From: an uncultured Collinsella sp.
GTDB lineage: Bacteria; Actinomycetota; Coriobacteriia; Coriobacteriales; Coriobacteriaceae
NCBI GenBank assembly: GCA_900756945.1
Contig: CAAELZ010000098.1
Span: 1-5,440, forward strand
Direction: 5' to 3'
DNA length: 5,440 nt
Notes under the pieces: model-generated
What the model was told of the DNA's origin: nothing
Databases searched by the model: none
The model's input: the letters and a program-made list of their open reading frames with translations, nothing else
Position numbers and translations under genes: made by a program
Shown: positions 1 to 5,405 of the stretch, piece by piece
How the letters are laid out: the number at the start of each line of letters is the position of its first letter
How positions within the stretch are numbered: position 1 is the first letter of the stretch

Positions 1-6
1 GATTTG

Positions 7-19
7 GGGGCAAAGCCCC
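7..19 (-). terminator. Possible terminator hairpin downstream of thrB
   Basis: A five-base-pair GC stem (GGGGC at 7-11, GCCCC at 15-19, loop AAA) lies about 30 bases beyond the thrB stop on the minus strand. The stem is short and the bases that follow on the minus strand (CAAATC, running to the window edge) are not T-rich, so an intrinsic terminator is only suggested. The true thrB terminator may lie left of the window. Nothing else is evident in positions 1-50. Confidence 0.25.
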
Positions 20-50
20 TGGCCTCCCCGGCGGGTATAAGGTACGGCGA

Positions 51-932
51 CTACAGGTATTCGATCTGGGCGCCTTCCGTGTCGCACGTCAGAATATGCG
101 TATCACACTTAGGGAACTGCTCGCGCAGCTTGACCTGCAAGAACTTTGCCACGATGGTGTCGTCGGTCACAGCCATGAGGGTCGAGCCCGAACCACTGAT
201 CCAGATGGTCTTGGCGCCGCCGTTAAGGCAGGTGTCGCGCACGGCGTTGTAGTCGGGAATCAGGCGACGGCGATACGGCTCTTGGATGCGGTCGTCATTG
301 GCGGCGGCAATCAGATCCAGGTCGCCGGTCTCCAGGCCGCGCGTCATGCCGGCGATGCGGCCCATTTGCCATACGACGGTGGGGAGCGGAATCTCCTGCG
401 GCACGACCTTGCGCGCCTCGCTCGTATGCACCTCGTAGGGCGGAATCACGGTAATAAAACGCAAGCGATCGCTCACCTCGTAGCGCAGGCACTGGGGGAG
501 CGAACCGGTCGGCGTAAAAGAGCAGACTGCGCCGCCCAGGATGGCGGGGGCGACGTTGTCTGGATGTCCCTCGACCTCGGTGGCGGTGCGGACGAGCTCG
601 GCGCGGTCGACGGTGTGGCCCGTCAGCGCGGCGGCTGCCATGATGCCAGCGACGACGCAGGTGGAGCTGGAGCCCAGGCCGCGAGCGACGGGTACATCGG
701 TCTGAATGTCGATGGCAACGGGAAAAGCCGGCTCGCCCCATGCGGCCAGCGCATCCACAAAGCTCACGTAGACTAGGTTGTTCTCGTTTTGGAACTCCTC
801 GGGGCAACCCGTGATGGTGAGCTTGTCGGCGCGCTCAAAGGTGAAGTGTGAGTAGAGGCTGACGGCCATGCCGAGGGTGTCGTAGCCAATGCCCAAGTTG
901 GCGCTGGTTGCTGGGACGGTGATCTTGATCAT
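51..932 (-). CDS. thrB: Homoserine kinase (ThrB), GHMP kinase family
   Basis: This 293-residue cytoplasmic protein should transfer phosphate from ATP to L-homoserine to give O-phospho-L-homoserine, the substrate of the neighbouring threonine synthase. All GHMP-kinase landmarks of ThrB are visible. The N-terminal substrate motif PATSANLGIGYD is at residues 7-18 (the family usually has GPGFD, so I15 and Y17 are mild variants). The phosphate-binding loop P-VARGLGSSS is at 81-90, EGHPDNVAPA at 121-130, and the C-terminal glycine motif ISGSGST at 246-252. The length is close to the usual size of about 300. The ATG at 930-932 is preceded by a perfect AGGAGG six bases away, so the start is secure. 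It is codirectional with thrC but separated by 205 bp holding the thrC terminator and a large palindrome, so it probably has its own promoter or a structured leader. No frameshift or missing motif is seen. Related GHMP kinases (mevalonate or shikimate types) are less likely given PATSANLG and EGHPDN. Confidence 0.96.
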   Translation of the reverse strand: MIKITVPATSANLGIGYDTLGMAVSLYSHFTFERADKLTITGCPEEFQNENNLVYVSFVDALAAWGEPAFPVAIDIQTDVPVARGLGSSSTCVVAGIMAAAALTGHTVDRAELVRTATEVEGHPDNVAPAILGGAVCSFTPTGSLPQCLRYEVSDRLRFITVIPPYEVHTSEARKVVPQEIPLPTVVWQMGRIAGMTRGLETGDLDLIAAANDDRIQEPYRRRLIPDYNAVRDTCLNGGAKTIWISGSGSTLMAVTDDTIVAKFLQVKLREQFPKCDTHILTCDTEGAQIEYL

Positions 933-938
933 GTGAGT

Positions 939-944
939 CCTCCT
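939..944 (-). promoter_or_regulatory. Strong ribosome binding site of thrB
   Basis: On the minus strand the sequence AGGAGG is followed by the six-base spacer ACTCAC and then the thrB ATG. This is a full anti-16S match at ideal spacing. It is notable because the arm of the 112-bp palindrome (946-1057) ends one base upstream of it, so a folded leader would abut the ribosome landing site. Confidence 0.85.
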
Positions 945-945
945 G

Positions 946-1057
946 GCGTGCCTGGCTGTTTAGTTCGCTGCTCGGGCAGTCCTGCGCAAGACGGAAAGCA
1001 CATTAAGTGCTTTCCTTTGCGTGCGGAACTCGCGACGAACTAAACAGCCAGGCACGC
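946..1057. repeat. 112-bp imperfect palindrome with perfect 22-bp arms
   Basis: The outer arms at 946-967 and 1036-1057 are exact reverse complements over 22 bases (left arm begins GCGTGCCTGGC and ends TTAGTTCG). In the centre lies a second inverted repeat, GGAAAGCAC (993-1001) and GTGCTTTCC (1007-1015), around the loop ATTAA. It is extended by CGCAA (985-989) pairing with TTGCG (1017-1021) across a small internal loop. Left of centre, CTGC/GCAG (968-971 and 976-979) can form a small side hairpin. The whole element could fold into one long hairpin on either strand. It fills most of the thrC-thrB gap and ends one base before the thrB ribosome binding site. No transposase is present. The flanks give at most a two-base duplication (TG at 944-945 and 1058-1059), which could be chance. 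It may be a MITE/REP-like dispersed repeat or a cis-acting thrB leader; the sequence alone does not decide. Confidence 0.85.
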
Positions 1058-1090
1058 TGTGCGCGTTCGTCATCATCCCGGGGGTTATCT

Positions 1091-1123
1091 GATAAAAGAA
1101 GGTGCGCCGGCTTTCGCCGGCGC
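1091..1123 (-). terminator. Rho-independent terminator of thrC
   Basis: Just past the thrC stop, on the minus strand, an eight-base-pair perfect stem GCGCCGGC/GCCGGCGC (1116-1123 and 1104-1111) closes a GAAA tetraloop. It is followed after ACC by TTCTTTTATC (1100-1091), a T-rich tail. The palindrome CCTTATAAGG (1123-1132) sits between the stop codon and the stem. This should end most thrC transcripts before thrB. The plus strand also reads a T run (1135-1139) after the hairpin, but too far from the stem to be a good terminator in that direction. Confidence 0.8.
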
Positions 1124-1137
1124 CTTATAAGGGGTTT

Positions 1138-2655
1138 TTAGTTGGTAGTCATCTTTTTTGCTGCAGACTCGACGTAACTGTCCATCTCATCGACGTCGCA
1201 GACGTCTTCGAAGCGGACGGGTTTGGATTCGAGTTCGGCGAGCTGGGTCGGGGCGACCGTGTTGGTTGCCTGCTCGAGCACGCGCATGGCCTCAAAGTCG
1301 TCCTCGGGAACGTTGAGCCCCAGGGCGTCGCAGCAGGCGCGCGGGAACTTGTAGGGGCTGGCGGTCGAAAGCAGCACGCGGGCCTTGGCGCCCTCGGCGG
1401 GAGCGACCTGCTCAAAGACGTGATAGCCGCAAGCGGTGTGCGGGTCAATCACGTAGCCGTTCGCGTCCCAGCAGCTCTTGATGGCAGCGCGGACCTCGTC
1501 CTCGCTGGCCCAACTGCAGCCAAAGACGCTCTGGATCTTGGCCAGCAGCTCGGCGGGAACTTCATAGCGACCAGTCTGTGCCAGCTGCTCCATAAGGCCG
1601 GCAACAAGCTCGCAGTCGCCATCGGACAGGAAGTACAGCATGCGCTCCAGGTTGGAGCTGATGAGGATGTCCATCGACGGCGAGATGGTCGTGTAGAACG
1701 GGCGGTTACGGTCGTAAACGCCGGTGGTCAGGAAGTCGGCCAGCACGTTGTTCTTGTCGCTCGCCACGACGAGCTTGGCGACGGGCAGACCCATGCGCTT
1801 GGCGTAGTAGCCGGCCAAGATATCGCCAAAGTTGCCGGTGGGCACGCAGAACTCTACGGCGTCGCCAGCCTCGATAGCGCCGGCGCGCAGCAGCTGCGCA
1901 TAGGCGGCAAAGTAGTAGACGACCTGCGGCACCAGGCGGCCGACATTGATGGAGTTGGCACTCGAAAGCACGGTGCCAGCGGCCTCCAGGCGCTCGGCAA
2001 GCTCCTTATCGGCAAAGATGCGCTTGACGGCGCTCTGGGCGTCGTCAAAGTTGCCGCGGATGCCGCAGACGGCGACGTTGTCGCCCTCCTGCGTGGACAT
2101 CTGCAGGTTCTGGACGCGGCTGACCTTGCCCTCGGGATAAAAGACGGTGATGCCCGTGCCCGGGGCGTCGGCAAAGCCGGCGAGTGCGGCCTTGCCGGTG
2201 TCGCCCGACGTGGCGGTGACGATCATGATGCGCTCGGCGCCGCCGTCCTTGGCGGAGGTGCGGGCCATGAGGCGGGGGAGCATCTGCAGGGCGACGTCCT
2301 TAAAGGCGCTTGTGGGGCCGCCAAAGAGTTCCATCACATAGGTCTGAGGGGCATCGGCGCCCGGTGCGGCGTCGAGTTTGACGAGCGGCGTGACCTCTTC
2401 GCTCGCAAACGTGCTGCGGTAAGCCTCGTCGACACACGCCGAAATTTCTTCGGCCGTGTAATCATTCAGTAACATTCCCAACACATCTTGAGCGATTTCA
2501 AAGTACGATTTATCTGCAAGCGAGCTGATATCGACCTGCTGGGTGCCGAGCTCGTCCGAGACAAACAAACCCCCGTCGGGAGCGATGCCGGTACGGATTG
2601 CCACCTTACTTGAGCACGATAAAGTGCGTCCTCGTGTACTATGATAAGTTCCCAT
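1138..2655 (-). CDS. thrC: Threonine synthase (ThrC), PLP-dependent
   Basis: This cytoplasmic enzyme converts O-phospho-L-homoserine and water to L-threonine and phosphate using pyridoxal phosphate. The protein is 505 residues with the chosen start. An N-terminal threonine-synthase domain (about residues 3-85) opens with the characteristic Y-STRG (4-9). The PLP fold of the tryptophan-synthase-beta type follows. It has GGPTSAFKD at 112-120, where K119 is the expected Schiff-base lysine, TATSGDTGKAA at 147-157, NSINVGRLVPQ at 235-245, and the phosphate-gripping PTGNFG loop at 273-278. The length fits the longer bacterial/yeast class of about 430-510 residues. An in-frame ATG at 2698-2700 would add 15 residues, but it has no ribosome binding site, while the ATG at 2653-2655 has GAGGAG nine bases upstream and gives the normal family N-terminus. 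The gene is divergent from lysC, ends at a terminator, and precedes thrB on the same strand. It is intact, with no missing catalytic residue. Confidence 0.96.
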   Translation of the reverse strand: MGTYHSTRGRTLSCSSKVAIRTGIAPDGGLFVSDELGTQQVDISSLADKSYFEIAQDVLGMLLNDYTAEEISACVDEAYRSTFASEEVTPLVKLDAAPGADAPQTYVMELFGGPTSAFKDVALQMLPRLMARTSAKDGGAERIMIVTATSGDTGKAALAGFADAPGTGITVFYPEGKVSRVQNLQMSTQEGDNVAVCGIRGNFDDAQSAVKRIFADKELAERLEAAGTVLSSANSINVGRLVPQVVYYFAAYAQLLRAGAIEAGDAVEFCVPTGNFGDILAGYYAKRMGLPVAKLVVASDKNNVLADFLTTGVYDRNRPFYTTISPSMDILISSNLERMLYFLSDGDCELVAGLMEQLAQTGRYEVPAELLAKIQSVFGCSWASEDEVRAAIKSCWDANGYVIDPHTACGYHVFEQVAPAEGAKARVLLSTASPYKFPRACCDALGLNVPEDDFEAMRVLEQATNTVAPTQLAELESKPVRFEDVCDVDEMDSYVESAAKKMTTN

Positions 2656-2664
2656 ATAACACTG

Positions 2665-2670
2665 CTCCTC
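2665..2670 (-). promoter_or_regulatory. Ribosome binding site deciding the thrC start
   Basis: GAGGAG on the minus strand stands nine bases before the ATG at 2653-2655. The longer in-frame start at 2698-2700 has no purine-rich site before it, so this site fixes the 505-residue product. Confidence 0.75.
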
Positions 2671-2698
2671 GGATGCCTTGGTCCCAATCGGTGAACCC

Positions 2699-2708
2699 AT
2701 GGTATCAG
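2699..2708. promoter_or_regulatory. Candidate overlapping divergent -10 elements for thrC and lysC
   Basis: The 103-bp spacer 2656-2758 must start both divergent genes. Minus strand: TGATACCAT (2707-2699) resembles an extended -10, with TACCAT matching TATAAT at four of six positions. It would put a thrC leader of roughly 35-40 bases ahead of the start. Plus strand: TGGTATCAG (2700-2708) resembles an extended -10 with TATCAG, also four of six, giving a lysC leader of roughly 40-45 bases. Neither has a convincing -35 at 16-18 bases, so the call rests on the extended -10 form and position. If right, the two promoters overlap and would exclude each other. Confidence 0.3.
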
Positions 2709-2713
2709 AGCGC

Positions 2714-2728
2714 GCAAAACAGGTTTGC
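2714..2728. promoter_or_regulatory. Possible operator dyad in the thrC-lysC spacer
   Basis: GCAAAAC-A-GGTTTGC is a 15-base dyad with six of seven positions symmetric. It lies between the candidate lysC -10 and the lysC ribosome binding site, and upstream of the candidate thrC -10. It would suit a small dimeric regulator, but short dyads arise by chance and no regulator gene is nearby. Confidence 0.2.
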
Positions 2729-2758
2729 AGAGGCTTTTAGAAAGGTAACCTCCACGCC

Positions 2759-4147
2759 ATGATAAAAATTGCCAAGTTTGGCGGCTCGTCGGTCGCCGAC
2801 GCCGAACACTTTAAGAAGATCAAGGCCATCGTCGATGCCGACCCGGCCCGCCGTTTTGTGGTGGTTTCTGCCTGCGGTCGCCGCTTTAAGGGCGACACCA
2901 AGGTGACCGACCTGCTCTACCTGGTTAACGCGCACGTTAAGTACCACGTGTCGTGCGAGGAGCTGCTCGAGGACATTGGGCAGCGCTATTTTGATATCGC
3001 TGACGAGCTGGAGCTCACCTATCCCATCCGCGAGGAGTTCGCGGCCTTTGCCGAGCGTGCCCGCTCGGGTGGCTACTCCACCGAGGAGCTCGTGAGCCGT
3101 GGCGAGTACTTCACCGCTCGCCTGATGGCCGAGTACCTGGGCCTGCCGTTCCTGGACGCCGCGACGGTCGTTGCGTTCCATCACGACGGTACGCTCAGCA
3201 TGAACCGCACCTCCGAGCTGGTGCAGGAGTACGGTCAGCAGGGTGGCTTTGTCATGCCCGGTTTCTACGGCGCGACGCGTGAGGGCCAGATCAAGCTGCT
3301 CGACCGTGGTGGCGGCGATATTTCCGGCTCGATTCTGGCCAAGTGCCTGGGCGCCGACCTTTACGAGAACTGGACCGACGTCTCGGGCTTCTACTCTGCC
3401 GACCCGCGCATCGTACCCGAGGCTCAGCCCATTGCGCGCGTTACCTACGAGGAGCTGCGCGAGCTTTCGTACATGGGTGCAAGCGTCCTGCACGAGGAGG
3501 CCGTGTTCCCCGTGCGCGAGGCCGGTATTCCGCTAGTCATCAAGAACACCAACGCGCCGCAGGACCCCGGCACCATCATTAGCGAGACGGCCGACGAGGG
3601 CGAGGCGGAGCCCATCATTACCGGCGTGACCGGCAAGCGCGGCTTTGTCGCCATCAACGTGGCCCGCGACCGCACCAAGCCCCGTGTCGGCTTTATGCGC
3701 CGCGCGCTTTCGGTCTTCGAGCGCTATGACGTCTCCGTCGAGCACATGCCCACCGGTGTCGACCGCTTTGGCGCCGTGGTGCAGGAGCAGGACGTGCACG
3801 ATTCGCTGTACTCGCTCGTGGGCGACATTCAGCAGGAGGTCGAGCCGCTCGAGATCGAGGTTGTCGAGGGCCTGGCGCTTATCGCTACCGTTGGCCGCAA
3901 CCTGCGCGGTCGCGCCGGCATCTCTGGCCACCTGTTTGGCATGCTTGGCCAGGCGGGCGTGAGCGTGCGTATGATTTCGCAGAGCTGCGACGAGATCAAC
4001 ATCATCATCGGCGTGGAGGAGAAGGACTTCGATCTGGCGATCCAGACCATTTACCGTGCCTTCTCCGATGAAAACGGCATTGTGAAGGTCTCCGACCTGG
4101 AGGCTCCCGCGCCGGCCGATCCCGCTCCGGCCGCGCTCCACAAGTAG
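2759..4147 (+). CDS. lysC: Aspartokinase (aspartate kinase), monofunctional with C-terminal ACT domains
   Basis: This 462-residue cytoplasmic enzyme phosphorylates L-aspartate to 4-aspartyl phosphate, the committed first step to lysine/diaminopimelate, threonine and methionine. The kinase domain (about 1-275) has KFGGSSVA at 6-13, a SACG segment at 37-40, SRGE at 113-116, RGGGDISGS at 183-191 and YENWTDVSGFYSADPR at 202-217. LSYMGASVLHEEA (236-248) and IKNTNAPQDPGT (261-272) follow. The family normally has RGGSD, so G186 replaces a serine while R183 and D187 are kept. Two ACT regulatory domains follow (about 293-365 and 370-445; GISGHLF and DEINIIIGVE lie in the second), so end-product feedback inhibition by lysine and/or threonine is expected; which one cannot be read. 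There is no fused homoserine dehydrogenase. The tail (about 448-462) is Ala/Pro-rich and probably flexible. The start is set by MIKIAKFGGSS; the best Shine-Dalgarno match (AAAGG, 2741-2745) is 13 bases upstream, longer than usual. The gene is divergent from thrC and upstream of asd. ask or thrA-like naming is also possible. Confidence 0.95.
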   Translation: MIKIAKFGGSSVADAEHFKKIKAIVDADPARRFVVVSACGRRFKGDTKVTDLLYLVNAHVKYHVSCEELLEDIGQRYFDIADELELTYPIREEFAAFAERARSGGYSTEELVSRGEYFTARLMAEYLGLPFLDAATVVAFHHDGTLSMNRTSELVQEYGQQGGFVMPGFYGATREGQIKLLDRGGGDISGSILAKCLGADLYENWTDVSGFYSADPRIVPEAQPIARVTYEELRELSYMGASVLHEEAVFPVREAGIPLVIKNTNAPQDPGTIISETADEGEAEPIITGVTGKRGFVAINVARDRTKPRVGFMRRALSVFERYDVSVEHMPTGVDRFGAVVQEQDVHDSLYSLVGDIQQEVEPLEIEVVEGLALIATVGRNLRGRAGISGHLFGMLGQAGVSVRMISQSCDEINIIIGVEEKDFDLAIQTIYRAFSDENGIVKVSDLEAPAPADPAPAALHK

Positions 4148-4158
4148 CTGCTATCCCA

Positions 4159-4189
4159 GTAGATTTTTGGGACTTGCCTCAAAAACTAC
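4159..4189 (+). other. A/T-rich hairpin just after lysC
   Basis: GTAG-A-TTTTTG (4159-4169) pairs with CAAAAACTAC (4180-4189) as a ten-base-pair stem with one bulged A and a ten-base loop. It begins 11 bases past the lysC stop. No T run follows it, so it is not a standard terminator. It could protect the lysC transcript 3' end or be chance. A competing small pairing, TCCCA (4154-4158) with TGGGA (4168-4172), overlaps it. Confidence 0.45.
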
Positions 4190-4198
4190 GGCGGGGCG

Positions 4199-4219
4199 TT
4201 TCGTTTCGGTTTCGTTTCG
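4199..4219 (+). repeat. Short tandem repeat of TTTCG units
   Basis: Four TTTCG units are arranged as two pairs split by a single G (4199-4208 and 4210-4219). A fifth TTTCG (4230-4234) forms the loop of the terminator that follows. The repeat lies in the lysC-asd spacer between two hairpins. Its function is not evident; slippage-prone spacer sequence is the simplest reading. Confidence 0.7.
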
Positions 4220-4250
4220 ACGGGGCGGGTTTCGTGCCCGCCCTGTTCTT
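4220..4250 (+). terminator. Rho-independent terminator after lysC
   Basis: ACGGGGCGGG (4220-4229) pairs with CCCGCCCTGT (4237-4246) as a ten-base-pair GC-rich stem with one G-U pair and a seven-base loop. It is followed by TCTTGT, a modest T-rich tail. It lies about 75 bases past the lysC stop and immediately before the likely asd promoter. The weak tail suggests termination may be partial, which would allow some lysC-asd read-through. Confidence 0.65.
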
Positions 4251-4259
4251 GTATACACT
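4250..4259 (+). promoter_or_regulatory. Candidate asd promoter -10 region
   Basis: TTGTATACACT contains TATACA (4252-4257) and TACACT (4254-4259), each four of six to TATAAT, with a TG just upstream. A good -35 is not visible because that space is occupied by the terminator stem. Initiation about seven bases downstream would give an asd leader of roughly 55 bases. This is the most promoter-like AT-rich spot in the spacer. Confidence 0.4.
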
Positions 4260-4310
4260 GGCAACAATAATCGGCCTGCTCGGCGTGCGGGCAAAAGCCA
4301 CAGCCTTTAA

Positions 4311-4316
4311 AGGGGG
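4311..4316 (+). promoter_or_regulatory. Ribosome binding site deciding the asd start
   Basis: AGGGGG with the short spacer AAGC precedes the ATG at 4321. It fixes the start there rather than at an in-frame TTG at 4174, which would add 49 residues encoded by the hairpin/repeat spacer. Confidence 0.75.
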
Positions 4317-4320
4317 AAGC

Positions 4321-5346
4321 ATGAAACAGTACACGGTTGCTATTTTGGGCGCGACGGGAGCCGTGGGCACCCAGATGCTCGAGTGCCTCAACGAGCAGGA
4401 GTTTCCGGTCGGCAAGCTCAAGCTGCTAGCGAGCGCGCGCTCTGCGGGCAAGACCGTCGAGTTCCGCGGCGAGCAGGTTGTGATTGAGGAGGCTTGCCCC
4501 GAGGCCTTTGAGGGCTGCGACATCGTGCTCGGCGCCGCCGGCGACGATATTGCGAAGGAGCTACTGCCCGAGGCCGTCAAGCGCGGCGCCGTCGTGGTCG
4601 ACAACAGCCACGCCTTCCGCATGGATCCCGAGGTGCCGCTGGTCGTGCCCGAGATCAATGCTGACGACATCAAGTGGCATCACGGCCTTATCGCCAATCC
4701 CAACTGCGCGACCATCATCGGCCTGGTTCCCACGTGGCCGCTGCACCAGCTTGCTGGCGTGAAGCGTATGATCGTGTCCACGTATCAGGCAGCTTCGGGC
4801 GCTGGCGCTCCCGGTATGGCCGAGCTCGAGGCTCAGCTTGCCGCCCTGGGCCGTGGCGAGGAGATTCCCGAGCCGCGCGCGTTTGCCGCCCAGCTGGCGA
4901 GCAACCTGATTCCGCAGATCGGCGGTGTCAAGGAGGAAGGCTTTACCTCCGAGGAGATGAAGCTGCAAAACGAGGGCCGCAAGATCATGCATCTGCCCGA
5001 GCTGCGCGTGAACTGCACCTGCGTGCGCGTGCCCGTGCTGCGTTCGCACTCCGAGAGCATTACGCTCGAGTTTGAGCGCGACATTACGGTTGAGGAGGCC
5101 CGTGCTGCGCTGGCTGCCGCTCCCGGCGTCAAGCTAGTTGACGACATGAGCGCCGAGGATGCACACGACCGCTTCCCCATGCCGATGGATACGTCCGACC
5201 AGGACCTGATTTGGGTCGGCCGCGTGCGTCGCGACATCTCGAACCCCGAGGCCGCGCGCGGTATCACCTTCTGGTGCTGCGGCGACCAAATCCGTAAGGG
5301 CGCGGCAACCAACGCCGTTCAGATCGCTAAGCTGCTCTGCGAGTAG
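4321..5346 (+). CDS. asd: Aspartate-semialdehyde dehydrogenase (Asd)
   Basis: This 341-residue cytoplasmic enzyme reduces 4-aspartyl phosphate to L-aspartate-4-semialdehyde with NADPH, the step directly after aspartokinase. The N-terminal Rossmann domain starts ILGATGAVG (8-16), with the NADP-contacting segment SARSAGK at 38-44 and DNSHAFRMD at 94-102. The catalytic cysteine is C129 in NPNCATI (126-132). Q156 in STYQAASGAG is the expected substrate-binding glutamine. NLIPQIG (195-201), R236 in VRVPV, and H243, the expected acid/base histidine, follow. The end carries DQIRKGAATNAVQIA, a family signature that closes the coenzyme domain. Length is typical (about 330-370). Family motifs are slightly altered: H97 where serine is common, S242 before the catalytic histidine where glycine is common, and WCCGD where small aliphatic residues are usual. 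The gene lies 173 bp after lysC with a terminator and probable promoter between, and ends at its own terminator. The alternative name is usg-like paralogue, but all catalytic residues are present, so an active Asd is favoured. Confidence 0.96.
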   Translation: MKQYTVAILGATGAVGTQMLECLNEQEFPVGKLKLLASARSAGKTVEFRGEQVVIEEACPEAFEGCDIVLGAAGDDIAKELLPEAVKRGAVVVDNSHAFRMDPEVPLVVPEINADDIKWHHGLIANPNCATIIGLVPTWPLHQLAGVKRMIVSTYQAASGAGAPGMAELEAQLAALGRGEEIPEPRAFAAQLASNLIPQIGGVKEEGFTSEEMKLQNEGRKIMHLPELRVNCTCVRVPVLRSHSESITLEFERDITVEEARAALAAAPGVKLVDDMSAEDAHDRFPMPMDTSDQDLIWVGRVRRDISNPEAARGITFWCCGDQIRKGAATNAVQIAKLLCE

Positions 5347-5354
5347 TGTGACCT

Positions 5355-5380
5355 GTCCGGCGGGGGCCGGGCTTGGTTTT
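5355..5380 (+). terminator. Rho-independent terminator of asd
   Basis: GTCCGGC (5355-5361) pairs with GCCGGGC (5366-5372) across a GGGG loop, with one U-G pair, followed by TTGGTTTT. It starts eight bases past the asd stop. The stem is short but GC-rich and the tail ends in four T residues, so it is a fair intrinsic terminator. Confidence 0.6.
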
Positions 5381-5405
5381 CAGAACGTCCTCGACCATGT
5401 GTGGC

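Noticed and set aside
96..776. 226-codon plus-strand open frame opposite thrB
   Set aside because: Antisense shadow of a well-supported homoserine kinase; composition is biased and no motif is present.
960..1076. 38-codon minus-strand frame (starting Met-Met-Thr) as a thr leader peptide before thrB
   Set aside because: No ribosome binding site, only three scattered Thr codons and no Ile, so no attenuator-type codon run; it simply spans the palindrome.
1085..1095. TTATC-T-GATAA dyad as an operator
   Set aside because: It overlaps the T-rich tail of the thrC terminator, which explains most of it; too short to support alone.
1102..2472. 456-codon plus-strand open frame opposite thrC
   Set aside because: Its length comes from G/C-biased third positions of thrC on the other strand. 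It has low-complexity Gly/Ala/Val/Asp composition, no recognisable domain, and it runs through the thrC terminator.
2656..2700. Upstream in-frame start for thrC at 2698-2700
   Set aside because: No ribosome binding site; adds 15 residues before the normal family N-terminus and may overlap the promoter.
2656..2758. T-box or lysine riboswitch controlling thrC or lysC
   Set aside because: The spacer is only 103 bp, is shared by two divergent genes, and shows no T-box core or long structured leader.
2705..4141. Long minus-strand open frames (2705-3493 and 3533-4141) opposite lysC
   Set aside because: Antisense shadows of aspartokinase. The first would also cover the divergent promoter spacer.
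4174..4320. TTG start extending asd by 49 residues
   Set aside because: No ribosome binding site; the extension translates the hairpin, TTTCG repeat and terminator spacer, while the ATG at 4321 has AGGGGG before it and the family N-terminus after it.
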